From Sipunculus nudus (taxonomy: Eukaryota; Annelida; Sipuncula; Golfingiida; Sipunculidae), in NCBI GenBank assembly GCA_026874595.1, contig CM049315.1, positions 2,300,501 through 2,364,500 on the forward strand: 64,000 bases of DNA, written 5' to 3'. The notes below the pieces were generated by a model, which was given only the letters and a program-made list of their open reading frames with translations, ran no database searches and was not told the origin of the DNA. Both the position numbers and the translations under genes were made by a program. Shown here in pieces: positions 49,201 through 62,752 of this stretch (the first letter of the stretch is position 1; each line of letters opens with the position of its first letter).

Positions 49201-49239
49201 TCAGATCGACTCTGGTCCAAATATCGTGGTTATCCTCAT
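49201..49239 (-). promoter_or_regulatory. short upstream ORF of the protocadherin
   Basis: ATG at 49237-49239 opens 12 codons ending at TGA 49201-49203, 16 nt before the main ATG. If included in the mRNA it would be translated first and demand reinitiation. An acceptor-like TATATTACAG lies just upstream, so a 5' intron is possible. Confidence 0.35.
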
Positions 49240-51121
49240 GAAATGTAACATATCCAATAACTGTAATATAACTAGTTCGAATTCTTCGTCTCTCAAATGT
49301 TTTGAAGAGTTTGGACTTAAAATGTTATCGAGGTACAGTTGTTTTCATTTTTGCGTTAATATATTCCCTTCACTGGTGCGTTTCTTAGTACATTTGTCAC
49401 ATTCTTCTGTGCAGTTACACTTGTGTTATTCCGAATTCGTTTTATGAAGTCGTCACGGAATATCTGGGATAGACTCGACTGAAGAATCAATGTTCTGTTT
49501 ATCCACCGAAATGAAAAACGCTGACCTCGGCATACTCAGTTCGTGAAGCTGGCGACAACATCTGCAACAGCCCTGCTGGTGACCTGCAATTACATTAACA
49601 GAATTTGATTGGAACGTCAATTTGAAGACCTATCTTGAGTGCACGGTCAGCAGGCCTTCAGTGGTGTTGGTTTACCGTTTAAATGTGACCTCGGGCAACC
49701 ATGTGCTACCTTCTAATCATCGTGGACCAATTGGAAGTAATACCCGTACGACCATGGCGCGCATGCTCAATTCTCTGTTGCTCTTGTTTCTGTCAATGGA
49801 AAGTAGCGGTGAGGTGACACCCAATGCCACATATACACCTGGCTAGCAAATTAAAGGGGTAGATTTTCCTTAAACCCAATAAGTGTAAAACCAACGCTCC
49901 GCCAGGTGCAAACCACGCCCACCCGACCCGATTCCTTGTCATTGGTCACGAATAAGTAATACGGATGATTGGCATGGCGTGTGACCCATGGAGGAAACTC
50001 AATCAGTTGGCGTTGACCTCTAATGATCTTTATTGATGATGAGAGGCCTGTGTGCTGCATTCATACTACTGTTCCTAATTTACAGTTTAGCCAATTAAGC
50101 GTGGTCAGCAGCTGACCGTTGTCAGAGTGAACGAAGCCGTTATAGCTGCATTGTAACAAGTGATATTGTCATCAAAAGCCTTTCTCTCGCTCTCACGGCT
50201 CTGGCAAAATTACAAGAGCCCTCAAATAATATACCCATAATGCCTCCACCGAAACGTATTCAACTTATTTTCAAGAGGGCTATTTTATGTATGGGAGTAT
50301 TTACACGTTTGTACGAGAAATCAAAGTGACACGACAGCGTTACAGCTTCAATTTCTGTCCCGTTGAAAAGTCTATTTGAACCCGATATGGTATTTTGTCG
50401 GTCGTTAAAGGCGCCGTCTGCAGATTAAATTAATGTTCATATTTACATTGCTGTAGCACCCAATATGGAAGTTTTCTTGAGGGTAACTGATTGATACAGA
50501 GTGCAAAGGGTTCACAAAGAAGAAATTGTGCTCTGACCAATCACCTATAGTACCTGTAACGCTCAGCAAATAAAGGTTTTTAATATTGCACATAAAAGTT
50601 AATGTAATATATATAATATATAATATATAATATAATTAATATAATAAATATATATATAAAATAATTAACAATAGTTATCCCCTCAATTGTGTTATAAATA
50701 TGTCAATTGGCTTCTACCTTATCTTATCAATTATATAGAATTGTCAAACATGTTTTATTTAATCTCAATAAGTAATTATTCCTCCACACATTTTATTTAT
50801 CTATTTATTTTATTTCACTTTTTTTATCAAATATCGTTTGTTTTTTTGTCCAGACACACTAGTAAATGTACAAAAGAAATACGCTTGCATACATTGGTTC
50901 TTATCAAACCTTTTACCTATATATCTCTTAACCGAGTTGGCATATCCTCCAGCCTGATTGCAATATTTTAAGGTTTTCATTTAAATATTCTTCAGCATAA
51001 TAACCAAACGAATTTTTAAAAACCTTTTATATATAGAATAATTAAACATTTAAATATCAAATTAGACATCATAATGTCATGGGCATCAAACAAAACACAG
51101 TGAAGAAATTATATTCATATG

Positions 51122-51125
<4 letters not shown>
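49240..51125. other. 5' flank of the protocadherin; no other gene seen
   Basis: Presumed 5' UTR and promoter near 49240-50300, then AT-rich sequence. Open frames here (for example 49622-49846) lack supporting features. A TATA-rich stretch lies at 50606-50662. Confidence 0.4.

Positions 51126-51191
<66 letters not shown>
51126..51191. repeat. (TA)n microsatellite, 66 bp
   Basis: Uninterrupted TA tract. No fold-back arms were seen beside it. Confidence 0.97.
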
Positions 51192-51193
<2 letters not shown>

Positions 51194-53814
51194 TGTATCG
51201 TTGTATGATACAGGCCTGAATGTCGTTGAGAAAAATATAAATTGACCAATATTAATATATGCAACTAAAAACTTAACTCTCCTTGCCGAGTTAAACCAAA
51301 ACTAAAACCATCAAAACCATTAACATATTCGCAATCACTGTAAAACTAAATGCCGCTGTGTGATTATTATAACAACAAGTGCTAATAAGTAAGGTGTATT
51401 TACAACTTTCAACATTATCATTTTCAGAATAGTTTACATGAATGTAATTATTGCAGTATGTCGTTGTAATGGCTTTGGACATGAACGCCCAACAATTCAG
51501 CGTCAAAATCGTAACATTTCTAATACACAGCCCCATACATTCACTGTGATGTTTTCAAGACAAGTCATGATATCATGATTAAATCTTGAGGTTTAATAAC
51601 AACATCGAATTTTTATATCTTTATTCTCATCCAACTACAGAAATGGACCGATCCCTTCACAAATGTATATTAACTGTTTCTTATAACCTATGTTGAACTC
51701 TTATTAAATCAGTTTGATATAGCTTAATGAACAAATGGACGATCTGAGTATGAATTGATTAAAATAAGTTAAATACCAGTCTGAAAATAACAGGAAACAT
51801 TTCTAAAGTTTCCAAAAATGAATCAAATAGGAAGACTCACCAATGTATAACAAGAAAAAATACACTAACATAAACTAACCTTGATTCAGGCGATGATCTT
51901 CATATAAATTGAATAAAATAAGCAACTAACGTCTGTAAATATCAGGGATTACGACAGATGTCTGAAAGGGAATCTAATGGGAAGAGTAACCAACTGTGTG
52001 ATGAGAAAAAACACACTAGACAGTATGAACTAACCTTAAATCATGTGATAGCTGATAGGAGGTCCACAGCTCAGTGAAAAGAAAATTTCCAGCGAGACAG
52101 TAACAAAAGTATGCGAGTGTGGCCCGACCTAGCAAAAATGCACCTTAAATTAGCCTGGTCCATCCAGCCATGCACACAGCGCAGGATGAATGAGGGTTTT
52201 GTGAATAATCCCGCATGTTTACGGTGACATTATTACCCTAACAGGAGGGAGGTAGGCGGCAAGATGGCACGGGCTTAGTCACGGTGAGTGTCCCTTTTGG
52301 GCGGTCTCCCCGCGGAAGGCGTCTCAATTTTCAATTGAGTTTAGCCCGGGGGAGTGTGCACGGAGCAAATCACCCGTAATTCACATGCCGACCAATTTGC
52401 CGAGGATTTACAACATATACAGGCTCTTTATCAACGTCTACTGGTTTTTCACGCCTTGCTCGCCACTTTTCACAGCAGGGCGCCACCCTCCGCTAAGGTT
52501 ATGGTCCCACACGTTTTTTTCTTGAACTCGGCACAGTTTTCGCTCAACTTGAATGCTGCACATTTCTTACTCAACAAAATACCATCTGCCACCGGTTTTT
52601 TTAATGGAAATATTTTCACGATTTTCCCCATCTTAAGTTAATGTTTAAATAGTTTATATTTTTCAAATATTTAAAAAATAAACCAAATCGATGCGTAATC
52701 ATCACGTTTGATGAAGACTTTTTAAATTAAATCTAATCTTCATAGTGTACTTCTATCTAATCCTGCCTCTTTTCTATATACATTGACCTGCATGTACAAT
52801 GTGTCCTCTCATATGTTGCAATCTTTCACTCAGATGATTAATTGTTTTGGGGTGCCATTCATCTCGTGTATATTTTATAACATCAACTTTCAACCATCCT
52901 CAGCAACAGCGATGGCTATTTTGCCATCGTCCTCATGTCCGTCCGGCCGGCCGATCGTTAACATGGCAGAAATCATAAATGCTATAGACGTAGGAAGTTC
53001 CTACCTGACGGACATGCTGGCAGATCAGTTGAAACCCGGTTTTTAGGTCATTGTGACCTATAATCAGAGAACTACGTGCGAAAACACGTTCTGGAGGACC
53101 TTGAAAATCTGTCCCTTCTCATGCAGTGTTCAGGTTTGAAGTTGAATTTTACTCATTTACATACTTTATCCCTGCCACCGATCTAAGTAAACCAAACAGT
53201 CCCAGCCAGTTCTTAAAAACGTCACCGTAATGATTGTGAATATCAACCTTCATGCAATAGCTCTAATATATCATTAAAGCAACCTTGAACCTTACCATGA
53301 AAGCTGACCAGTAACGGTCTTATCTAGTTGGTGGAACTAAAACCACCGTCAACATGTTTATCTTATTTTCACGAGTTTAATCATAAATATGAGATTGTAT
53401 TAACAAATATACCAGCAAGGTATACCAGTTCTCGCTCTTTCATATACATGACGTGATTTGCTAGGGATCATAAAACATAAAACATATCCCCTACTATTTG
53501 AATTAGATACGACCAGCAATTTCTGTTGAAATGTAAATAATATAGCCATAATATATATATATATATAATATATATATATATATCACTGTTATAAACTTAT
53601 TATATTAGTATAACATACATTGGTGAATGCCTGAAAATTTCAATTTGCATGTTGGCCCTGAATATCATATTACTGTCGTATTCAGTAATAAATGATGTCG
53701 GCATACACATAAGAAGACTACAATATAAAATTTTAAAAAAAAATGAGACATGTCTTGTTTAGATACCGCAAGATGTAACACTTAGAAGACATGTCTAGTG
53801 CAAGTCTTTAGGTA
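51192..53814. other. noncoding sequence with a GC-richer block at 52240-52520
   Basis: Mostly AT-rich. The block at 52240-52520 is GC-richer (GGTCTCCCCGCGGAAGGCG, TAGCCCGGGGGAGTG) and is followed by an open frame (GTG start 52354 to 52641) with no recognised similarity. It could be a CpG-containing promoter, a conserved noncoding element or a foreign fragment. A broken TA tract lies near 53550-53582. Confidence 0.35.
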
Positions 53815-54004
53815 AGACCCCCCCCCCCCCCCCCACCCCTCCTCCCCCCGGCCCTTTCAGCCGCCGCAACCTTTCTTCAAGGGTTTCAGACCAATCTGAA
53901 AAGCCTGGACCCCTCTTTCGGGATATGGGGACCTTTTTAAGGATTAGTCGTAAGTCCTCCAGGGCTGGACCCCCCATTTTTCTAAATCATGGATCCGCAC
54001 CTGG
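53815..54004. mobile_element. GGATCC-ended C-tract MITE-like repeat, second copy
   Basis: A C run at the left, internal C/G tracts, GTCGTAAGTCCTCC, GGGCTGGACCCCCC and an end TCTAAATCATGGATCCGCACC that closely follows the right half of the copy at 10650-10863. The left terminal inverted repeat is lost or degenerate here. Non-coding. Confidence 0.65.
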
Positions 54005-55476
54005 GCATTGGTTTACTGACATGTCTAGGGTATTGAAGAGTGCCTTGAAGTCATGTCTTGGGTTTTCAAAACTATAAAAAAAATTTTAACTTCTGCATAT
54101 GAGAGATGTCCCGAGGAAATTCACCGAGAACGGGAATGTAAGCATCAAAAACTTTTTTAGTCCTCGGGTCAAAGTTTTGTGGTAATCGTTATGTAGAGAA
54201 AATATATACTAAAATAAGATAGACTATAAATATTCAATCAAGACCAATGCAATTTGGACATTTAGCACAGTGTACTGGAGTGGTTTCAAAGATTAATATA
54301 CACTTATAAATAAATTTTGCCACAACAACATTGGTTAATGAATATATATTATATATGTTTCAAATATTGTGTCCTGAGTGTTACCAATTACTGCAGAATA
54401 TATTCAGTGTAGGGGAAATGTTCACCTATATATATTTTTCCTTTTTACACATCTTTAGAAGTAGTACATTACTTTCCCTGTCATCACTTTTTAGCTGAGA
54501 TAAAAATTGATTGTATTGAGGAAGAAATATCACGCCAATTAAAAAATAATTAATAAGGAATTTCTTATTAATTTTTAATAAGGAATGTGAAATACTGAAC
54601 CTTTTAAATAATTTATCTCCCATCTCACGTCTATGCTGCTTAAGTCATTGACACTTTCTCTTTTATTTAGCTCAGGTTTAATGTGAACATGCATTGATAT
54701 TATGTCATAAGATCACAAAAGTTCATCGCGCTGTTCAGCTGAGCGCCATTACCAGTTGTCCCTAATTTTTTTCATGTTGCCTTAATTGATAATGGCTGAC
54801 AAAAATTACTTCTGCAAGCAAAATAGGTCTAAAAGTTTCAGCACACAGTATACACTTTCGAGAAAAAGAAGGGGGGGGGGAATAAAAAATTTGGTTTCAA
54901 TAAGGAGTCTATTGTGATTATTTTTTCAGTTCAATTCGCTTGTTTTATATGACAATATAGTTTTGATTTTGATCGCCGATCCCAAAGCCAAAGATGTAAA
55001 GAGATCCACTGGAAGAAATATGTAATGTCTAAGTTCAAGATAAGTCAGTGTTGTATTCTTTCCTTTTATTAAATTTCCTCAAACCTACAGAAAGTAATTC
55101 AGCAAAAATGAAATAAATTGGGAGTCTGGAATTTTTATTCTTGTAAGATTGGAATCGAACGCTAAATTTTTAAGTTAACATTAGCCGGCGTAAAATGGAT
55201 GTAGCTATAACTTTATGTTTAAAACGTCACACTTTGTTCATTGAATTGTTTAATGTTTTCAAAATATCATACGAAAATGAATGAAGACCTAATAATTTAT
55301 TTACTATTACAATGAAAGACACTAAATACCCGACTTAAAATTATACATACTTTCTACGTCCAACATGAATTTTAGATAACATTTAGATTTATTATAAATC
55401 TAGATGTTTCTACCAAGGATGCTACATTAAGTTGCTTAATACTGTTTACTGCCGGATGATTTAACAGTAACCATTA
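54005..55476. other. noncoding sequence
   Basis: AT-rich with only short frames and no features identified. Confidence 0.5.
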
Positions 55477-55499
55477 TGACGTCACAGAGTGGTCACGTG
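55477..55499. promoter_or_regulatory. CRE and E-box pair in a possible promoter
   Basis: TGACGTCA at 55477-55484 and CACGTG at 55494-55499, in a less AT-rich stretch that runs to about 55920. Both are full palindromic consensus sites, 9 bp apart. They could serve a start site upstream of the candidate first exon at 55840. Confidence 0.35.
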
Positions 55500-55839
55500 A
55501 TTGCTAGAGTGTACTGAGGTGATGGACCGTAAGATATAGATTTGCCCTCTGACACCGGTACAAAACGGCTTGACACATCAGCAATTACGTGCGATTATTT
55601 GGCAGCTGGTAAACGTTTAATCCTCTTGCGACAACAGGTGGGCCCCCATTCCGTTAAAGACATATTTTAGTTGCTGCCTATGGGCGAAATACCGGCTTTG
55701 TTAAGACGGAGACCTGCGGGTCGTCACTGGAAAGTGATAGGGCACTAATTGGGTCCTCATAATGTAAAAGACGGGACTCCCCAGGGAGAGACTGACAACA
55801 GCGCCGCCTGGAGAGCACTTCTACTGATTCTTCATCAAG

Positions 55840-55929
55840 ATGGCTGACAGTAAGGACCCCACTTCCGGTTTAAGTCGTATTTGCCACCGGCATGTCCTGA
55901 CCCGCAGGGCCACGTTTATGTTACATTAA
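55840..55929 (+). other. candidate first coding exon or short ORF (MADSK...)
   Basis: CAAGATGGCTGACAG at 55836-55850 has an optimal start context (A at -3, G at +4). GTAAGG at 55850 could be a splice donor leaving a coding start of ATGGCTGACA; read straight through, the frame stops at 55929 after 29 codons. It lies 340 bp downstream of the CRE/E-box pair. No downstream exon was identified to the window end, so a gene here is only a possibility. Confidence 0.22.
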
Positions 55930-57851
55930 TTGAAGTTTCATGGGGCACCTTTTAGACTTACTGCCTTGTTATTTGAAGGAATAATGCTATATTTTTTTTT
56001 CTACATACGCACGTAAATATAGTCTTGCAGTATAAACATTTGTTATTTAAAAATAAAATGTTAATAAAAAGAAAATAAGAAAAAGTATTCTCTGTCGGCA
56101 ATTACTATAACATGCATCAAACATAAATGACAAAATACGTATATAATATTTTGACGTACAAGTTTTCGTAAAAACAGAAAAAAAATAACTTCAGTGTAAC
56201 TTCCGCTGTTAAATGTTTACTGATATGCAAAACTTCTCCCGGATAAAACATAAAACATGTTCATCTATAGGACTCGAAATGCTGAGCATATGTGTAGAAG
56301 GAGAGTGTGCCAGATTATTGGGACTAAACTCACCTTTCAGTCATAATTTACAGTAAAGAAATAACGAATGATAGGGTCATGGACTGTTTGTGGCGCTGTC
56401 TGTTAAATGCAGGTGAAGGTTACTGTGTGATAAAAATCAAATCTAAAGTTAAGCCTTCTTTATTTAAAGTGGTGCTGTAAATACAACAGAGGTCATGAGA
56501 CTCATTGGTTTTCTGCATGCTGCTATGTATAAGAGTATGATGTAAATTGGAAACATAGGATGGTAAGAGGTAAAGAAAATGCATTTTTTTTCAAAGAATC
56601 GGGTGGTTGCAAGCAGACAAAAATACTCTTGAAACTAAAACGAATTCAAAGGAAACACCTGCACTGGTATCACACATTTTAAGAACATAATTGAATGTTT
56701 CTAAAGGCCTGCGCTTCTTATTTTTAATTACAAGGTCCCAGCCATCTCAATATCGTATTAACAATCTCATCAGTTTTTTAGGTAATTTCTATTATTTCTT
56801 TCTTCAAGCTTTCTCTATTCTTTCGAATATTTTTTTTTCTTTTCCTCACCGAGCGGCAGTGAACCAACGGATTGGAATTTATACCAGGGACCTGTTCGAG
56901 ATTGAGCTACAGATTAATAGGTATTCCTGATCCGGCCGTTGACCAAAACTACAGAACACAGAACAATCCGAAAACATTTACAAGATCATTAGAATATAAC
57001 AGATGAATTCAGAACAAATCTTAATAAAAAAAGCATACATATAGTCAAAAATATAAAGCTGAATGTTGGCGTGCATCAATCGAATTTTATAGATATTTGC
57101 TATCCATCTCTATCATCTTGTCTCTGAATTTGTTTTCTTATCTTTGGGCCTTATAGTTAAACATTTCCTGAGCTATGACCTTTATTGTTGCTAAAGGAGC
57201 TTCCATGGATGGGGTTCGCTGATTTCGTCGACTAGGGCGCTCGGGCGTCACTGTTCCTTCTTTGTCCAAGTTTTTTTTTCTTTACATTTATTCTTTATAA
57301 CCATAATAAGATAGTTTAACTAATATGAAATCTTTATTTCTCAAACGTAAATTGGAAATACGCTTTAAAATTCTATGATCATTCCGGTATGAATGTCAAA
57401 AACTCTCAAACTAACAAAGTTAATATTTTTCAATTCTCTTAAAAAGTATGTTATTTCTCAATAATGTCGATTTTAAATATGTTAAACTTTATAGAAAAAT
57501 GAATGGTGATGAATGGGAAAGTTGATGTCATTTTATAAAAGTCTTGCTGCTAGAGTAAAATTCCGGACCTATCCATGGTGGGACATTATTTGAATTGAGC
57601 TTAACAGTCTGATTCATCCAAGTATTAACTTGCATGAACAAAGGATCACATTTATTCTGTTTTGTTCTATTTTGTTATCAAATGTTTTATGGAACATTTC
57701 TTTTATATACAATATTTGCCATGCTAATAGTGTACATAGTAAATAGTGTACATATATAACATGCAACTGTGTCATGTTGTCCTAAAGGACAGAACCAGAT
57801 CTTAGTATAAAAAAAACTCTCGACTCTCTAATTGTTGTTTTGGAAATGCCG

Positions 57852-57855
<4 letters not shown>
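55930..57855. other. noncoding sequence
   Basis: AT-rich with no supported gene. AGTGAACCAACGGATTGGAA and ATACCAGGGACCTGTTCGAG near 56859-56900 resemble dispersed-repeat phrases of uncertain origin. Confidence 0.4.

Positions 57856-57913
<58 letters not shown>
57856..57913. repeat. compound (TA)n-(GT)n microsatellite
   Basis: 33 bp of TA passing directly into 25 bp of GT. Confidence 0.95.
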
Positions 57914-59880
57914 GACAAATATCCAATATATGGATTATACATAGATAAAGACTAATCATAAAATAATTCTACGTAAATTGCATAGAGATGTCTCAATGAG
58001 GCTAGATGTCATTGCTTGGGTCATTTCACGATTTTTAACTGGTATTTGCTTGCTAATAAATTATAATTAGATGTGCATTTTTAACCGGCATCTGTGCTCT
58101 AATTCAAAGCCCGGAAGTCGGCAGTTCAAATCTAAGACGAAGAGCGATGAGCTTTATATTATGAATCACTCATAAATAAGTTCGTCTTTTATGATCCAAT
58201 TATCGAGATGATCATTCACCCTGTACCGGCAGGTGCGGTAGACACCGCACCAGCATATGAAATAAAATAATAGGAAACGAGTGCAACCCGCCGTGTCACG
58301 TGATCTGAAACCGAAACACTGCAGATGCACACACGTAGGTTAAGAGTTAAATACAACGGCAGTGAAAACTGGAGTCGGTTACCTTCCCTATTTTCTTTAA
58401 AGAAAAACAAAAGTTATTTTGTCTAGTCTCATGTGACAAAACTACTGAGCATAGGTTCACGTTTATGTACGTTTATATGTGTACAATGCCTTATCTTTTA
58501 ATTCTCCTATTACAAAAAGTTTCGTTTGATTCAACTGATCACGAAGACTATAATTACATTAAAAATTTATTGAAATGTTAATCTTTGCTATCTATTCTTT
58601 GATTAAAATGCAATATTACTGAACAGGCGCAACTCAAATACGGGTACAATATTGTCCTAACTACTATAACAAACCTATATTGTTATAGATTTATACTCTG
58701 AAGGGGCTAAGACAACAGTTACAAGGTATTCAATAAATCTTACCTGGGGATATATAGGGATCAAGTAGAGTTGAACTAACTGTGGCAGAATTATCCGTAG
58801 ATCAACACACATGCGGTCATGATACACACAGCCTGTTTCTGCACGGTGTTGACACCGGTGTATAGCCCGCAGACATGTTACTTGTGAATTTCTCACTACG
58901 CCCCTATAACCAACGGGGTTTCTTTCATTGAATCCCCCATCGATGGCTGCTGGGCAATCCTGAGGCGAATAGGGACTTTATTTCTCTTGCCGTGGGGTAG
59001 CTGTTGACACAATTGATGGACCTAGGTGTTGGGCTAGAATTTTCTGAATGGAATAACATAATGCGCATTGAAGCTAAGGTAAATGTTTCTGAGCGGTGGA
59101 CATTGAGTAAATACTCGGCTGACAATACTGCGGCAGCGAGTGTTACATTCCAAACTTGGCTAATTGTAAGTGGAGCTCAAACACTCGCCACCAGACGGAC
59201 TGAGATGATTTGCTCAGCTTCTGAAACGGAATTTGTCTGAATATGTAAACGAGGTGGCGATGAAGGGCTGTTGAATCTGGCTTCACTGTGGAATGGCAAA
59301 TATATCAAGCCGTGAGACGCATATGTTTCCTTTTTTCTCCAGATATAAATCCGACATTATATCAAAGTGTCAAATCATTCTGTCCGGTCGGTCTTTGTAC
59401 ATCTTGATCAGATGGTCAGACGTGGATCGGTAGGCAGATATTGGATTGTCATTTCAGAGAATTGTCAGATTTAGATATCATGTGCGGAATGGTATATTTT
59501 TCTTTAATATATATATATTCTCATTATTATTGAAAATGTTAACGCATCTTGAGTTTAATTTCCTGTTTTAATATGAAAGGGAATTAATTTCAACAGGAAA
59601 AATTTTAATTTGTCCTCATGGAAATATGATCATTAAAAATATTATTTAATTAATATTATATAAAAGATTGACGAAATAAGAAGGTAATGGAAATATCTCT
59701 ACCGAGCGCCAACATCCGTGCTATGGAGAGTGCCTCGTATTAGTTATTATAACTAGTTGTACAATCCATGTAAAATAAATAAAGTTTATATATATCAGGA
59801 ACGCGAGGGTAATGTGACGCGGGAATGCTCTCTCGGGCGCTCGGTTCTTGGTGTCTAAGGGTCCGATCAGACGCCCCAAA
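57914..59880. other. noncoding sequence
   Basis: Only short open frames on both strands, with no recognised similarity and no RNA gene. Confidence 0.45.
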
Positions 59881-60278
59881 TATCTGGCTGTTGACTAAGT
59901 CTGATATCTGGCTGTTGGTCGGAGTGTGATATCTGGCTGTTGGACGAAGTGTGATATCTGGCTGATGGACGGAGTGTAATATCTGGCTGTTGGACGGAGT
60001 GTGATATCTGGCTGATGAACGGAGTGTGATATCTGGCTGATGGACGGAGTGTTATATCTGGCTGATGGACGGAGTGTGATATTTTTTCTGTTTGACGGAG
60101 TGTGATATCTGGCTGATGGACGGAGTGTGATATCTGGCTGATGGACGGAGTGTGATATCTGGTTGTTGGACGGAGTGTGATATCTGGCTGTTGGACGGAG
60201 TGTGATATCTGGCTGATGGACGGAGTGTTATATCTGGCTGTTGGACGGAGTGTGATATCTAGCTGTTGGACGGAGTGG
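59881..60278. repeat. 25-bp minisatellite, about 16 units
   Basis: Unit TATCTGGCTGTTGGACGGAG followed by TGTGA, with GAT/GTT and GAC/GTC variants and one aberrant unit near 60081 (TATTTTTTCTGTTTGACGG). The minus strand has no stop in any of the three registers, so a 148-codon frame crosses it with a 25-residue supra-repeat. No start context, splice sites or flanking coding sequence support a protein. Confidence 0.95.
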
Positions 60279-61195
60279 ATAAAAGATTGGTTCTTGTAGC
60301 AGTCACTGATCATTACCGATTACCTCAAAAACTAGTCAACTGTGTAATCTGTCCGACAACTGAACCTTAGATTTTATTCTGATCAAGTAATATATATAAA
60401 TATATATTTATTTATTTGTTTCCAATATAAAGTGCTCCAAATTGAAATTTATTGTTTTAATTTATTTAAGACTCTAAGGTCAGTATAGATGGTGCTGTCT
60501 ATTAAGTTAGGATTACTTTAACCTCATCATGATAATGATATATACGTTGAAGTACTTAATTTAAATTTCTGATGCCATATTCTATATATAAGGTAGTACT
60601 ATATAAAAACGAATCCTTATAGGGGTCAACATATTAAGGCTCATGAATACTGAACTATGTAGAACCATCAAGATCCGAATATTACAAACAGATGACCCTG
60701 TTCATCCGATGACAAAAATGAACACCTAGAAAAAAATCTAATAAGATACAATTTCATAGAATAATTAAGCGCCTCTTTTATAAGAGTGTCAGTTAATTCA
60801 TGGGTTAACACGGGTATTATAGTGTTTGATATTATAACACGATGATACAGATTTTAAAATGTATTTAATGTAGACAGTTGTGCAATAATTTAGACGATTG
60901 AGTCCTCATTATATTCATTGGATACATGGATTCATATCTTAAAGATATCCAGGTCTGGAAACATTGCATTATTTCTTCTCTATGTTGCCATCTGAAAGTT
61001 ATATGTACGAAAGATAGTTCCCCATCCATGTTTAGCCACAAACAAATCTGAAGAAGACACCGTTCAAGAAATTTGACACGCTCTTCGTGGAATATATCAA
61101 CATGGCTTCAACATGTTATTAATATAAAAACACCATTTATGTCTGAACATAAGTATCTCAAAAAATAAAGTAAGGAGGAAACTCCCTCTCCTCCC
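60279..61195. other. noncoding sequence
   Basis: AT-rich, nothing recognised. Confidence 0.5.
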
Positions 61196-61202
61196 CTCCC
61201 CC

Positions 61203-61246
<44 letters not shown>
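61196..61246. repeat. poly-C followed by (CT)n
   Basis: About 17 C residues then about 33 bp of CT. Confidence 0.95.
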
Positions 61247-61247
<1 letters not shown>

Positions 61248-61952
61248 AATTTTATGCATGTTGGTGCATATGTTATTGTTGCAGAATAATATGTTTTTTT
61301 TGTATTTCATTTTTGTAACTGGTAATTAAAACAACGAAAACCTTTTCAATTAAGTATTTTCTCATGCATATAAATTACAACTTGTCTCGTAGTCGTACAG
61401 GGCATTTTCAATTATTATTCAAAAACATTCTAAAACACATGGACTATAGTGTACCTTCATCTCTGCGTATTAAATTTTATTTATTAAGATTTATTTTGTT
61501 ATTTCTGTCTCTTTTCCTTCAAATACTTGATGTATATACAATATCAGCTAAAGGTCTTGTGGTCACCGTTGAATACAAGCAGCCATCATACACACACAAG
61601 CACGCACCTACACACACATATATATATATTATATACACACACATAAATATGTGTATGCAAAACACATGCAGTTCATAACACATAATGCATTTCGACAACA
61701 TAAATGTAACGTGTTAAATAGTTACCCATAATATCCTATAGAGCCATGAGTATAACATACATTTCAAGTGGGTGTATCGCAAATATTTATGACACATTAT
61801 ACATATACATACATACACACATTTTATTGTTCATACAATCAAATATAATTACATAAGCGTGCACTATATATTCAGAAATTTAATATATGTACAATTATTA
61901 AATAAATTATAAATAAATGATAAAATTAAATGCACAATGAAAACCTCCTTTA

Positions 61953-61961
<9 letters not shown>
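61247..61961. other. noncoding sequence with short CA/TA stretches
   Basis: No gene. CACACA and TATATA runs near 61590-61645. Confidence 0.5.

Positions 61962-62001
<40 letters not shown>
61962..62001. repeat. (AT)n microsatellite, 40 bp
   Basis: Uninterrupted AT tract. Confidence 0.96.
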
Positions 62002-62004
<3 letters not shown>

Positions 62005-62454
62005 CTCAATAAGTCTTAAATGTATTTGACTGTAGATTTTCAAAATAAATCGAAGCAAGGTATAGTTTGACGAAACTAAGACCCTAAGTCATAAGTCAAA
62101 TGCACCGCCCGTAAAATCGAAGTTTGTCAAACCTAGATCACCATCATGCAGTTGCACTTGGAAAGGCGACCACGCAACCATTTTGGACAAACACGTATGT
62201 TTTCACACATGCCTCGATCAGAGAGTATGAAATATTAGGAAACATTGTTGAACCTTGAAGTGATGTTATGATAATACAACCTGGCATCGACCGTCAGGCA
62301 GCGCCATCTGTCCGTAATGTTGACGTTCAATATTACAAACATTCCTCCATTTCGCGTCAAAACCGCTTTGTGTGATAGCAACACAGCTTACATAATGGAC
62401 TCGATTTTGTAACATCAGACAGGTCATAAAATTATAGCATTCCATGTTCAATAG
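62002..62454. other. noncoding sequence
   Basis: No supported feature. Confidence 0.5.
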
Positions 62455-62570
62455 CTACTACTACTACTACTCTTACTACTACTATTATTACTACTACGTA
62501 CTACTACTACTACTTCTACTATCACTTTTTCTACTATTACTTTCGCTCCTACTATTACTACTACTACTAT

Positions 62571-62606
<36 letters not shown>

Positions 62607-62752
62607 CACTACTACCACTACCACTACTACTACTACCGCTACGACTATTATTACTACTACTACTACTACTACTGCTACTTTTACTACTACTACTACTACT
62701 ACTGCTACTTTTACTACTACTACTACTATTAATGTTAATATTACTTCTAATA
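62455..62752. repeat. TAC/TAT-type trinucleotide microsatellite, about 300 bp
   Basis: Long imperfect runs of ACT/CTA with interruptions such as TTTTACTACT and TGCTACTTTT. The latter segment occurs twice in a row (around 62674 and 62703), pointing to a local 29-30-bp duplication. Poly-Leu and poly-Val frames are artefacts. Confidence 0.93.

Noticed and set aside
49185-49220. Upstream extension of the protocadherin open frame by 12 codons
   Set aside because: It begins with TTG. The ATG at 49184 has a strong context and directly precedes a clean signal peptide.
58080-58150. tRNA-like B box (GCAGTTCAAATCTAAG)
   Set aside because: No matching A box or cloverleaf could be built at the right distance.
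59867-60313. 148-codon repeat protein on the minus strand
   Set aside because: A by-product of a stop-free 25-bp unit. No start context or splice evidence.
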